Position numbers and translations under genes: made by a program
Notes under the pieces: generated by a model
Database searches by the model: none
What the model was told of the DNA's origin: nothing
What the model saw: the letters and a program-made list of their open reading frames with translations, nothing else
Part shown: in pieces, positions 1 to 8,206 of the stretch
How positions within the stretch are numbered: the stretch's first letter is position 1
How the letters are laid out: every line of letters starts with the position of its first letter
Origin: Acidimicrobiaceae bacterium
Lineage (GTDB): Bacteria; Actinomycetota; Acidimicrobiia; Acidimicrobiales; RAAP-2
DNA length: 55,489 nt
Assembly: GCA_027451285.1 (NCBI GenBank)
Contig: DAIDJP010000024.1
Location: 1-55,489, forward strand
Reading direction: 5' to 3'

Positions 1-30
1 CACGTCACCTCTCAACATGGCCTCTTTCGC

Positions 31-246
31 TCAGGACGCAATTTGGACCACGGCGGCTCGAACATGAGGCTCCGGAATCGGCTCGCCCATGTCACGAAGC
101 ATCTCGATGTGCAATGCAAGGGCCTCTTCCATCAACTGCAACGTCTCCTCGGCAGTTTCGCCCGCCGCGACACACCCGGGAACGTCTGGAGCGTAGGCCG
201 CGAAGTTAGAGCCGGCGTCTTCGATGATGATCGTATATTCGGTCAT
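31..246 (-). CDS. hicB: HicB-family antitoxin (cassette 1)
   Basis: This 71-residue protein has the short HicB fold: MTEYTIIIEDAG at the start, then PDVPGCVAAGET and a predicted helix carrying EEALALHIE. HicB is the protein antitoxin that binds and blocks the HicA mRNA interferase. It has only the partial RNase-H-like domain and no C-terminal DNA-binding domain, so autoregulation by HicB itself is not evident. Its ATG overlaps the stop of the upstream hicA by 4 bases (ATGA), so toxin and antitoxin are translationally coupled in the order hicA-hicB. Two related copies lie at 1441-1656 and 1937-2152. The family call is firm; activity is inferred. Confidence 0.88.
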   Translation of the reverse strand: MTEYTIIIEDAGSNFAAYAPDVPGCVAAGETAEETLQLMEEALALHIEMLRDMGEPIPEPHVRAAVVQIAS

Positions 247-440
247 TTCTTCCTCCGACTTATTCCCGCCTGTTTCATGATGCTATTCACGATCCAATCC
301 GGCAGATCACGGCTCGGAAGGCCCGCCACGGTGACGCAACCTCTATGTGTTGGATGGTGAAACTGTCGGTGGCTACCAGTTTGGCGGACCTGATACCAGC
401 CTTCAAGTTGAATCGCCTCTATGACGTCTCGTACCTTCAC
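243..440 (-). CDS. hicA: HicA-family mRNA interferase toxin (cassette 1)
   Basis: This is a 65-residue HicA toxin, a small double-stranded-RNA-binding-fold ribonuclease that cleaves mRNA. It shows the family signature: MKVRDVIEAIQLEGW (helix 1), RQTGSHRQFHHPT with the catalytic histidine of the GSH motif, then GCVTVAG and a C-terminal helix. The start is GTG at 440-438, as in both sister copies. It overlaps hicB by 4 bases. The reading frame is intact, so this cassette could be active. Confidence 0.88.
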   Translation of the reverse strand: MKVRDVIEAIQLEGWYQVRQTGSHRQFHHPTHRGCVTVAGLPSRDLPDWIVNSIMKQAGISRRKK

Positions 441-595
441 GACTCACAACGGTCGCGTGGGGTTTCGCGTTCTAGAGGTATAGCCGGTAACCGTTGGTAT
501 CACGTCTGTTCTTGAAAACGAAGAAGTCCGTCGTGGCCGCACGACTCGCGGCGTTCGAGGTGGATGAATGGTCCTCCGCTCCAGTCGAGATCCGT

Positions 596-1237
596 CTATT
601 GACGAGTAAACGTTAGGTGAGTCACACCACTCGGTGACGAAACCGCTTCGACATTGAAGCGATCCTCAATACCACCCAGACCGTCCCAGAGTCGGGTACC
701 GCGACCGAGCAGGATCGGCACTTGAACGACGTGGAGCACGTCGATGAGGTCGGCTTCAAGAAACGCACGGACAGTCGTTGGGCCGCCACCCACGCGCACG
801 TCAAGCGTGCCCGCTGCCTTTTGGGCGAGCTCGAGGGCCGTTCGTGGGGATTCATCCACGAAGTGAAAGACAGTTCCACCTTCCATCTCCATTGACGGGA
901 ACGGATGGTGAGTCATCACAAAGACTGGCGTATGGAAAGGTGGGTTAGGACCCCACCATCCTCGCCACGTATCGTCGTTCTGCCAACCAGGAGGGCCGAA
1001 CTTTCCCGACCCCATGATCTCAGCACCGATTCCCAATTCGGTCCGCTCAGCGAACGCCTGGTCGACGCCGTTGGACCCACCAGAGTTGCCGAGCAAGGTG
1101 TGCCCGAAGCGGGTCGCGAACATCCACTCATGGAGGCGGTGCCCGGCATGACCGAACGGGGCGTCAAAGCTCATGCCTTCACCCGTTCCGTACCCATCCA
1201 ATGAAATCGAGAAGTTGTGGACTCTGACGTGAGGCAT
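596..1237 (-). CDS. Dihydrofolate reductase family protein (RibD C-terminal-like domain)
   Basis: A 213-residue protein of the DHFR/RibD_C superfamily, the large group of small NADPH-dependent reductases often annotated 'dihydrofolate reductase family protein'. The visible pattern is NFSISLDGYGTGEG near the N-terminus, VFVMTHHPFPS in the middle, RVGGGPTTVRAFLEADLIDV as the nucleotide-binding GGG segment, and VVQVPILLGRGTRLWDG near the end. Most members are not true FolA enzymes and their substrates are unknown. It stands alone between hicBA cassettes 1 and 2, in a stretch of lower GC than the rest of the window, so it is probably accessory. The ATG at 1237 is preceded by an AT-rich TATAGT/TATAAC segment that may hold a promoter. 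Confidence 0.85.
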   Translation of the reverse strand: MPHVRVHNFSISLDGYGTGEGMSFDAPFGHAGHRLHEWMFATRFGHTLLGNSGGSNGVDQAFAERTELGIGAEIMGSGKFGPPGWQNDDTWRGWWGPNPPFHTPVFVMTHHPFPSMEMEGGTVFHFVDESPRTALELAQKAAGTLDVRVGGGPTTVRAFLEADLIDVLHVVQVPILLGRGTRLWDGLGGIEDRFNVEAVSSPSGVTHLTFTRQ

Positions 1238-1440
1238 AGTTCGTTATAGGGGACTATAAGACATCGCGATACCCGCATCACGGTAGTGCGTGGCGGAATT
1301 CAGCGATGTCCCAGAGGCGGTCCGTTAGAGGGCGGTTCGCTGTTCTTCATGACTCCACGAAAAGGAGCGCTGAAACCTCGATCCTCAAAGGAGAGTCTGC
1401 ACACGGTCGTCAACCACTCTCCGATTGAAGTCAAATGAGT

Positions 1441-1656
1441 TTACGTAGCAACCTGGACCGTCTTCACGATCGGCATATGCGAAGGAATCTGGTCGCCGTG
1501 AAGATGCATTCCCTCAAGATGGAACTCAATCGCCTCGCGCATGTTGCTTTCGACTTCCTCAACGGTTCGGCCAGTCGCGATGCAGCCGTCAAGCCCCAGG
1601 ACGTACGCGCTGAAATTCGCTCCAGCATCCTCGATCACGATGGTGTACTCGGTCAT
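1441..1656 (-). CDS. hicB: HicB-family antitoxin (cassette 2, partner toxin broken)
   Basis: A 71-residue HicB-like protein, the same length as the copy at 31-246 and clearly similar to it (MTEYTIVIEDAGANFSAYV, GLDGCIATGRTVEEVE). The frame is intact, but the coupled upstream toxin gene carries an internal stop. The antitoxin has therefore outlived its own toxin and might protect against related HicA proteins; that role is inference. The start overlaps the end of the toxin remnant by 4 bases. Confidence 0.85.
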   Translation of the reverse strand: MTEYTIVIEDAGANFSAYVLGLDGCIATGRTVEEVESNMREAIEFHLEGMHLHGDQIPSHMPIVKTVQVAT

Positions 1657-1850
1657 CGGGCTTTCCTCCCCAATCCAGCCTGATTCACAATGCTAGCGAG
1701 GGTCATTTTGGCGACGTCGTCGCCCAAAGCTCCGGGAACCGTGACGCAGCCTCACTTGGTTGGATGATGAAATTGTCGATGGCTTCCCCGTTGGCGACTG
1801 AGGAACCAACCATCGCGCCCGAGTTCTCGAATGATGTCACGAACCTTCAC
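1653..1850 (-). pseudogene. hicA: hicA toxin remnant with in-frame TGA
   Basis: Reading leftward from GTG at 1850-1848 gives a HicA sequence of exactly the sister length (66 codons including stop) that ends in the same ATGA overlap with hicB. Codon 33 is TGA (1754-1752), just after the catalytic GSHRQFHHPTK segment. The sister copy at 243-440 has Arg (R of HRGCVTV) here, so a single CGA to TGA change explains the lesion. After the stop the frame continues as GCVTVPGALGDDV and ends like a normal HicA. Everything downstream of the stop would be lost, so the toxin is most likely dead. Readthrough or a sequencing error is the alternative. Confidence 0.85.
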
Positions 1851-1936
1851 GACCCCTCAACGGTCGGAAGATTGTCAGTCCTCTATCACGTACCGGTACA
1901 CGTTCGTGTGACGGAACCTCACGTCAGTGGCGCTAA

Positions 1937-2152
1937 CTATGAGGCAACCTGCACAACCGTCACTTGCGCAGTAGGGGGCGGAACTACTTCGCCATGTTCA
2001 CGCATTACTTCGATGTGCATTTGAATCGCCTCGGCAATGTTTGCCTTGACCTCCTCAATCGTCTTGCCGGTTGAGACACATCCATCGAGATCGGGAACCC
2101 ATGCTCCGTAGTTATTCGGAGAGCGCTCAATTACGACCGCATATTCGATCAT
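1937..2152 (-). CDS. hicB: HicB-family antitoxin (cassette 3)
   Basis: The third HicB-like antitoxin has 71 residues and starts MIEYAVVIERSPNNYG, followed by PDLDGCVSTGKTIEEV and an amphipathic helix. It is more diverged from copies 1 and 2 than they are from each other. It overlaps the intact hicA at 2149-2346 by 4 bases. The protein should bind its HicA and occlude the active-site histidine. Like the others it has no DNA-binding tail. Confidence 0.88.
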   Translation of the reverse strand: MIEYAVVIERSPNNYGAWVPDLDGCVSTGKTIEEVKANIAEAIQMHIEVMREHGEVVPPPTAQVTVVQVAS

Positions 2153-2346
2153 CGCTCTCGCCTCTCTAATCTCGCCTGCCTCATAATGCTACTGAGGAGC
2201 TCTCGGTGCAGGTCATCTCCCATCGCGCCAGGCACCGTCACCGTCCCAGGCTTCGTCGGATGGTGGTAATGCCGATGACTCCCCTTGTGTCGGACTTGTA
2301 CCCAACCGTCACGCTCCAGCTCTCTGATGATCTCACGGACCTTCAC
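2149..2346 (-). CDS. hicA: HicA-family mRNA interferase toxin (cassette 3)
   Basis: A 65-residue HicA: MKVREIIRELERDGW, RHKGSHRHYHHPT with the catalytic histidine, GTVTVPG and a C-terminal helix. The start is GTG (2346-2344). It lies 29 bases downstream of the ASCH gene on the same strand and may be co-transcribed with it. The frame is intact and the coupled antitoxin is present, so this looks like a functional toxin-antitoxin cassette. Confidence 0.88.
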   Translation of the reverse strand: MKVREIIRELERDGWVQVRHKGSHRHYHHPTKPGTVTVPGAMGDDLHRELLSSIMRQARLERRER

Positions 2347-2375
2347 TCACCACAATGGTCGGGAGGTGGAGAGAA

Positions 2376-2831
2376 TCAGTTGACGGTTAGGCGCAGCCGC
2401 TCCACTACCCGAAAACGTTCCAAGACAACAAGCGTCGAGTCGTCAAGGACAGGAGCGACACCTCCGAGGGACGCGGTCATTTCCGCGCTTCGCCAATAGT
2501 TTTCGTGGCCCTTACGCCAATCCGACACCGTTACGTGCCCCTCGCCTTCATCCGCTACGTGTCCGAATTTCACCTCGCCCAGGCGAGCAACGACTACGTC
2601 CGTGGTCTCAATCACGCACACCGGTTGGTTGTCAGAGTCGACCACCACAGATCGCTGACCTGTGCACGGCACGGTCTCATGTCTGATTTCGTACTCCAGG
2701 GCCAGGGACGTCGTCGCCACCTTGTGACCATCGAGGATGGCTCGTATCAGACGGTCGCGAAGTGGGCCGCGAAACGCAAACTCCGAACGAGGTAACTGGG
2801 AGAAGTCATCAGCGGAGCCAGTGTCGTTCAC
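2376..2831 (-). CDS. ASCH domain-containing protein
   Basis: A 151-residue protein with the ASCH fold, a PUA-related RNA-binding domain; some members act as amidohydrolases on modified nucleosides. Visible signatures are the G-K-x-T-T segment DGHKVATTSLALEYE near residues 34-48, the CVIETTDVVV strand, and the EGEGHVTVSDWRKGHENYW stretch that usually contacts substrate. The start is a GTG at 2831. It sits directly upstream of hicA/hicB cassette 3. The specific substrate cannot be told from sequence; the family call is good. Confidence 0.8.
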   Translation of the reverse strand: MNDTGSADDFSQLPRSEFAFRGPLRDRLIRAILDGHKVATTSLALEYEIRHETVPCTGQRSVVVDSDNQPVCVIETTDVVVARLGEVKFGHVADEGEGHVTVSDWRKGHENYWRSAEMTASLGGVAPVLDDSTLVVLERFRVVERLRLTVN

Positions 2832-2901
2832 TGCGGATTCCTAAGCCGCGAAGGCGGGGGACAACTTCCAACGCGGGCACGAAGCGATAACCGCCGGCGC
2901 G

Positions 2902-3339
2902 TCAACTTTCGATGAAAAAACGATAGACGTTCGTCTCACGCTGCACGAAGCCGATCTTCTGATACAGCGCGTTCGCCGCCTTGCGCAACGGGCGGCTGGT
3001 GAGATCGACCTCACGCGCGCCGAGCGAAGCGGCGTGCGCGATGGCCGCCGTCACGAGTGCTTCGCCCGCGCCCAGCCCGCGCGCCGACTCGTCCACGACG
3101 ACGTCTTCGATCATGGCGATCTCGCCACTGGGTATCGGGAACACCGCCAACGTGAGCGTGCCCAGAATCGCGCCGCTCTCGCGCGCGACGAGCAGGGTGA
3201 GCGAAGGGTTCTCAATGATGCTCGCAAGCTTCGCGTTGTCGATCGCCACCGCGCGCGAGGACAACTGCGGAACGAGAGAGTTGAGCGCGTCGCGGACCTC
3301 GTCGGTGGCGCGCTCGACGATCTCGATGGTGAGGGTCAT
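2902..3339 (-). CDS. GNAT family N-acetyltransferase
   Basis: A 145-residue GCN5-related acetyltransferase that transfers acetyl from acetyl-CoA to an unknown amine. The acetyl-CoA pyrophosphate-binding loop is visible as RGLGAGEALV (about residues 90-99), preceded by the IEDVVVDESA strand and followed by NALYQKIGFV, the usual motif B end. I place the start at ATG 3339 because it overlaps the stop of the upstream NUDIX gene in an ATGA. The frame stays open further upstream only as an antisense-like shadow of that gene. The pair is an operon; whether they act in one pathway is unknown. Confidence 0.85.
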   Translation of the reverse strand: MTLTIEIVERATDEVRDALNSLVPQLSSRAVAIDNAKLASIIENPSLTLLVARESGAILGTLTLAVFPIPSGEIAMIEDVVVDESARGLGAGEALVTAAIAHAASLGAREVDLTSRPLRKAANALYQKIGFVQRETNVYRFFIES

Positions 3340-4025
3340 GACTTGCCTCGCCACACAGGACGTCGCAAGTCGTCGTAGAAGACGTCGCGACTCTCGCCGG
3401 CGATCGCGGCGAAGACGTGATCGGCCCAGCGCTCGGCGCCGAGCGTCGGCGAGGGCAGCGCGTGGCGGGTGAACCACCCGAGATCGGTCACCTCGAGGGG
3501 GTGCGCGTTGAGCTCTCCCCCGGTCGCGCGGCACAGAAAGAGCAGCGAGTAGAGCGGAATGCGCGACGCGCCCAGGCGCATGCCGTCGAGAACGCCGATG
3601 AGCCGCTCGACCTCGACCTCGACGCCGGTCTCTTCGAGAACCTCCTTCACGACCACCTCGGGCGCGGAGTAGCCGATGTCGCACCAGCCGGTCGGATAGA
3701 GCCAGACCCCGGAGTCGGCGCGCTGGATGAGGAGCAGCTCGCCCTCGTCGTTGAAGACCGCGGCGCCGACGGCGACCTTGGGGGTGGCATATCCCGGCAC
3801 GCCGCTGCCCACCTCGCGCATCCACTCGGTGACGAGGCCGTCGGCGTCTAGCACGTCGTCGAGGCCCTCCAGCGCGGCCGTCTTGATGTCGGCGGCGATC
3901 TTTAGCACCTCTTCGAAGCGCTCGCGCTCGTACTGGCTCTCGGTGAAGCCGAGCCCCGTGCGCGCCACGCCCGCGAGGGACTCCGCCCAGCGCAGCAGAG
4001 TCTTGTCCGGAACCGACGGGGTCAC
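3336..4025 (-). CDS. NUDIX hydrolase with N-terminal accessory domain
   Basis: A 229-residue protein. Residues 1-70 match the helical domain found before NUDIX in putative nucleoside-diphosphate hydrolases (WAESLAGVARTGLGF, then a run of charged helices). The NUDIX fold starts at about residue 78 (KVAVGAAVFNDEGELLLIQR). The Nudix box reads G-WCDIG-Y-SAPEVVV-KEVLEETGV: the catalytic EE pair is present, the usual first Glu is Tyr, and the Arg is Lys. The start is GTG 4025, 15 bases downstream of hemQ, so the three genes hemQ-NUDIX-GNAT probably form one transcript. The substrate is unknown. Confidence 0.83.
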   Translation of the reverse strand: MTPSVPDKTLLRWAESLAGVARTGLGFTESQYERERFEEVLKIAADIKTAALEGLDDVLDADGLVTEWMREVGSGVPGYATPKVAVGAAVFNDEGELLLIQRADSGVWLYPTGWCDIGYSAPEVVVKEVLEETGVEVEVERLIGVLDGMRLGASRIPLYSLLFLCRATGGELNAHPLEVTDLGWFTRHALPSPTLGAERWADHVFAAIAGESRDVFYDDLRRPVWRGKS

Positions 4026-4040
4026 GCTGGAACGCTACGC

Positions 4041-4724
4041 CTAGGCGAGCGCCGCGTCGAGGACGTCGTCGAGCTCGGCGACGATGCCGGTGTAAAAGGG
4101 GCCGAACTCGCCGTAAAGGGTCGAGGCCTCGTCAAAGCGCATCGTGTAAACGCAGTCCTTCAGGTCATCGACGTGCACGGCGAAGAGCGTCACGCCCCAT
4201 TCCCAGTCGTCCAGCCCGGCCGATCCGGTCACCACCTGCAGGACCCGTCCGCGGAAGTTCTTGCCCGACTTGCCGTGTTCACGCATCAGCTCTTCGCGTC
4301 GCTCGTACTCGAGGCCGAACCAGTTGTTCACCTCACCGCGCCGCTTGGACATGGGATAGAAGCAGAAGGCGGTCTTGCCCTCGGGGGGCAGCACGGGATA
4401 GAGCCGGTCGTTGACCATCTGCTCGGGCATGCCCGCGGCGTACTCGCTCACCTCGGTGACCGACACGTAGCTCTCGGCCACGGTCAGGCCGGCCGCCTGG
4501 ATGTAGGACTGCAGGAGGCGCAGGTCCCAGAGGTTCTCGCCCAGGATCATGAAGGCGACGTCGCCCTTGGCGCCCATGATCGCCGCGGTGACGACCTGGA
4601 GGCCCTTGCCCTTGGCGTTCTCGATCGCGGCGGCTAGTCCTTCGCGCTCGACCTCGCCCTCCACTCGACAAAAGAGGTGCAGCACGTTCAGTCCGCGCGA
4701 AGCGGTCAGGGGCTCTGGAGTCAT
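4041..4724 (-). CDS. chdC: Coproheme decarboxylase (HemQ/ChdC)
   Basis: A 227-residue member of the chlorite-dismutase-like family. It performs the last step of the coproporphyrin-dependent heme pathway: H2O2-dependent decarboxylation of coproheme III to heme b in the cytoplasm. The diagnostic segment FCFYPMSKRR, with the redox Tyr, is at about residues 111-120. The heme-binding half follows with MREHGKSGKNF (candidate proximal His), QVVTGSAGLDDWEWG and MRFDEASTLYGEFGPF. The length is normal for the actinobacterial enzyme. It lies downstream of groL, separated by a strong hairpin, so it probably starts its own transcript. Confidence 0.93.
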   Translation of the reverse strand: MTPEPLTASRGLNVLHLFCRVEGEVEREGLAAAIENAKGKGLQVVTAAIMGAKGDVAFMILGENLWDLRLLQSYIQAAGLTVAESYVSVTEVSEYAAGMPEQMVNDRLYPVLPPEGKTAFCFYPMSKRRGEVNNWFGLEYERREELMREHGKSGKNFRGRVLQVVTGSAGLDDWEWGVTLFAVHVDDLKDCVYTMRFDEASTLYGEFGPFYTGIVAELDDVLDAALA

Positions 4725-4760
4725 GGCCCCATGCTACGGCCCGCGTTCTCGCCCGAAACA

Positions 4761-4794
4761 CGACGACGCCGCGGGCGAACCCGCGGCGTCGTCG
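4761..4794 (-). terminator. Hairpin terminator after groL
   Basis: A perfect 15-bp inverted repeat (arms 4761-4775 and 4780-4794, loop CGAA) lies between the groL stop and hemQ. On the leftward strand it is followed by a short TGTTTC, not a long T-run. The symmetry and position support intrinsic termination or transcript protection after groL. Confidence 0.75.
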
Positions 4795-4808
4795 TCGAAT
4801 CAGAGGAT

Positions 4809-6503
<1,695 letters not shown>

Positions 6504-6508
6504 CGGCG

Positions 6509-6784
6509 CTAGCCGCCCGCGACGGCGGGCACCAGGGAGACGGTCTGGCCGGCCTCGACGATCGTGTCGAGGCCGTCGAGGAAGCGAACATCCTCGTCAG
6601 CGACGAAGACGTTGACGAAGCGCCGCAGCGCCCCGCGGTCGTCGAGCACGCGCGGGGCGATCCCCGGGTGCGTGGCCTCGAGCGCCTCGATGGCCCCGCG
6701 CACCGTGGTGGCCTCCACCGCGACCTCGCCGGCGCCGCCGACGAGCACCCGCAACTGGCTGGGTAGGCGGACGATGACGCTCAC
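6509..6784 (-). CDS. MoaD/ThiS-family sulfur carrier protein, coupled to thrC
   Basis: A 91-residue ubiquitin-fold protein ending in the di-glycine tail VPAVAGG, the site that is adenylated and converted to a thiocarboxylate in sulfur carriers such as MoaD, ThiS and CysO. The fold is recognisable from VIVRLPSQLRVLVGG, VRGAIEALEATHPG, FVNVFVADEDVRFLDG and QTVSLVPAV. The start is GTG 6784, overlapping the thrC stop (GTGA). Translational coupling to a PLP enzyme resembles the cysO-cysM arrangement of mycobacteria, so sulfide donation to an amino-acid precursor is a reasonable inference. Molybdopterin synthesis is less likely, since no moaE or moeB is near. Confidence 0.88.
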   Translation of the reverse strand: MSVIVRLPSQLRVLVGGAGEVAVEATTVRGAIEALEATHPGIAPRVLDDRGALRRFVNVFVADEDVRFLDGLDTIVEAGQTVSLVPAVAGG

Positions 6785-8028
6785 GACGCCGCCACCAGAG
6801 AGTGGAAGCGCAGGGCCTCTTCGGCGGCGGCCAGCGTCGGGGCGATCGTCGCGGTCACCGTGGCGGTGTCGACCACCGCGTCGAGGGTCTTGAGACCGTG
6901 GCCCGAGATGATCGCGACCGTCGACTTGTCGGGGTCGATCGTGCCGCGGCGCACCATCTGGCGCAGCGAGGCGATGGTCACGCCCCCGGCGGTCTCGGCA
7001 AAGATCCCCTCGGTGCGCGCAAGCAGGCCGATGCACTCGAGGATCTCCTCGTCCTCGACCGATCCGCAGTCGCCGCCGTGAGCGCGCAGCTCGTCGAGCA
7101 CGTAGGGACCGTCGGCGGGATTGCCGATGGCCAGCGAGCGCGCGATCGTGTTGGGACGCTGGGGGGTGACGACCTCGGCCCCGTCGTAAAAGGCCGTCGC
7201 CACCGGCGAGCAGCCCGTGGCCTGGGCGCCGAAGAGGACCGGGATCTCGCCCTCGATGAGGCCGAGCTCGAGGAACTCCTTGAAGCCCTTGGCGACCTTG
7301 GTGAACTGGCTGCCCGAGGCGACCGGCACCACGACCTGTTGCGGCGTGCGCCAGCCCAACTGCTCGGCGATCTCGTAGGCGAGGGTCTTGGAGCCCTCGG
7401 CGTAGTACGGACGCAGGTTCACGTTGGCGAAGGCCCAGTCCTCGTGCTCGGCGACGAGCTCGACGCACAGACGGTTCACGTCGTCGTAGTTGCCCTCCAC
7501 GCCGAGCACCGTGCCGCCGAAGATGGCGGCCATGGCGATCTTGGACTTCTCCAGGTCGCTCGGGATGATCGTGACGCTCGGCCAGCCGATCGCCGCGGCG
7601 TGCGCGGCGACCGACGTCGCGAGGTTGCCGGTGGACGCGCACGCGGCGGTCGAAAAGCCCAGGCGCCGCGCGCTGGAGAGCGCCACCGAGACCACGCGGT
7701 CCTTGAAGGATCCGGTGGGGTTGCGGGTGTCGTCCTTAAGCCACAGTTCGCGCAGGCCCAGCTCCTCGCCGAGGCGGTGCGCGCGGCGCAGCGGCGTCCA
7801 GCCCGCGCCGAGGTCGACCGGCTCCTCACCCGGATCGGGCAGCAGCGCGCCGTAGCGCCAGATCGAGGCCGGCCCGGCCTCGATGGAGGCGCGCGTCATC
7901 GACGCGCGCGCGGCCTCGAGGTCGTAGGAGACCTCGAGGGGACCGAAGCAGAAGTCGCACGAATAGCGCGCCTCCGCGGGGTAGGTGCTACCGCACTCTC
8001 GGCATATAAGACCAGTGGCGAAACTCAT
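6781..8028 (-). CDS. thrC: Threonine synthase-like PLP enzyme with zinc ribbon
   Basis: This 415-residue protein begins with a zinc ribbon (CRECG, then CDFCF 17 residues later). A fold-type II PLP domain follows, with the lysine of NPTGSFKDR, CASTGNLATSVAAHAA as the phosphate loop, and SGSQFTKVAKGFKEF. Threonine synthase converts O-phosphohomoserine to threonine. I chose ATG 8028: an AGAAGGG ribosome site is just upstream, and a riboswitch aptamer ends 10 bases before it. The SAM aptamer and the coupled sulfur carrier make it possible that the true product is homocysteine rather than threonine; that is a hypothesis. The family is secure. Confidence 0.9.
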   Translation of the reverse strand: MSFATGLICRECGSTYPAEARYSCDFCFGPLEVSYDLEAARASMTRASIEAGPASIWRYGALLPDPGEEPVDLGAGWTPLRRAHRLGEELGLRELWLKDDTRNPTGSFKDRVVSVALSSARRLGFSTAACASTGNLATSVAAHAAAIGWPSVTIIPSDLEKSKIAMAAIFGGTVLGVEGNYDDVNRLCVELVAEHEDWAFANVNLRPYYAEGSKTLAYEIAEQLGWRTPQQVVVPVASGSQFTKVAKGFKEFLELGLIEGEIPVLFGAQATGCSPVATAFYDGAEVVTPQRPNTIARSLAIGNPADGPYVLDELRAHGGDCGSVEDEEILECIGLLARTEGIFAETAGGVTIASLRQMVRRGTIDPDKSTVAIISGHGLKTLDAVVDTATVTATIAPTLAAAEEALRFHSLVAAS

Positions 8029-8038
8029 GATTCCCTTC

Positions 8039-8134
8039 TCATCGCACGGGCTTTGGCACCTGGTGTAGGGAAAAAACACCCCCACACTGGTTGTCGCGAC
8101 TTCACAGGGCCCGTCCCTCAGTCGCTCTTGATGA
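8039..8134 (-). ncRNA. SAM-binding riboswitch (SAM-I clan, SAM-I/IV-like) before thrC
   Basis: The leftward leader folds as an S-box aptamer. P1 is TCATC (8134-8130) with GATGA (8043-8039), followed by the conserved AAGAG. P2 is GCGAC (8125-8121) with GTCGC (8100-8096), and between its arms lie GAGGGA and a loop CGGGC (8113-8109). That loop pairs with GCCCG (8051-8047) as the pseudoknot. P3 is GTGTGGGG (8087-8080) with CCCTACAC (8070-8063). The ACAACC and GGTGCCAAA core joins are present. No P4 hairpin is visible, which fits the SAM-I/SAM-IV variant class. The ribosome site AGAAGGG begins at the end of P1, suggesting translational control. Confidence 0.88.
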
Positions 8135-8141
8135 CCCTTCC

Positions 8142-8170
8142 ATAGTGGCCGATGGGCTCGGGACTGTCAA
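8142..8170 (-). promoter_or_regulatory. Sigma-70-type promoter for the riboswitch-thrC transcript
   Basis: On the leftward strand TTGACA (8170-8165) is a consensus -35. CACTAT (8147-8142), 17 bases on, is a partial -10. Transcription would begin near 8138-8135, immediately before the P1 helix of the SAM aptamer. Confidence 0.65.
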
Positions 8171-8206
8171 GTGCGCCCGCACCGCGCGCGCCTCTAGCCT
8201 CGTCTC

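Noticed and set aside
511..615. Short rightward frame starting TTG between hicA1 and the DHFR-like gene
   Set aside because: Only about 34 codons, no ribosome site and no recognised family; it could be a gene remnant but cannot be supported.
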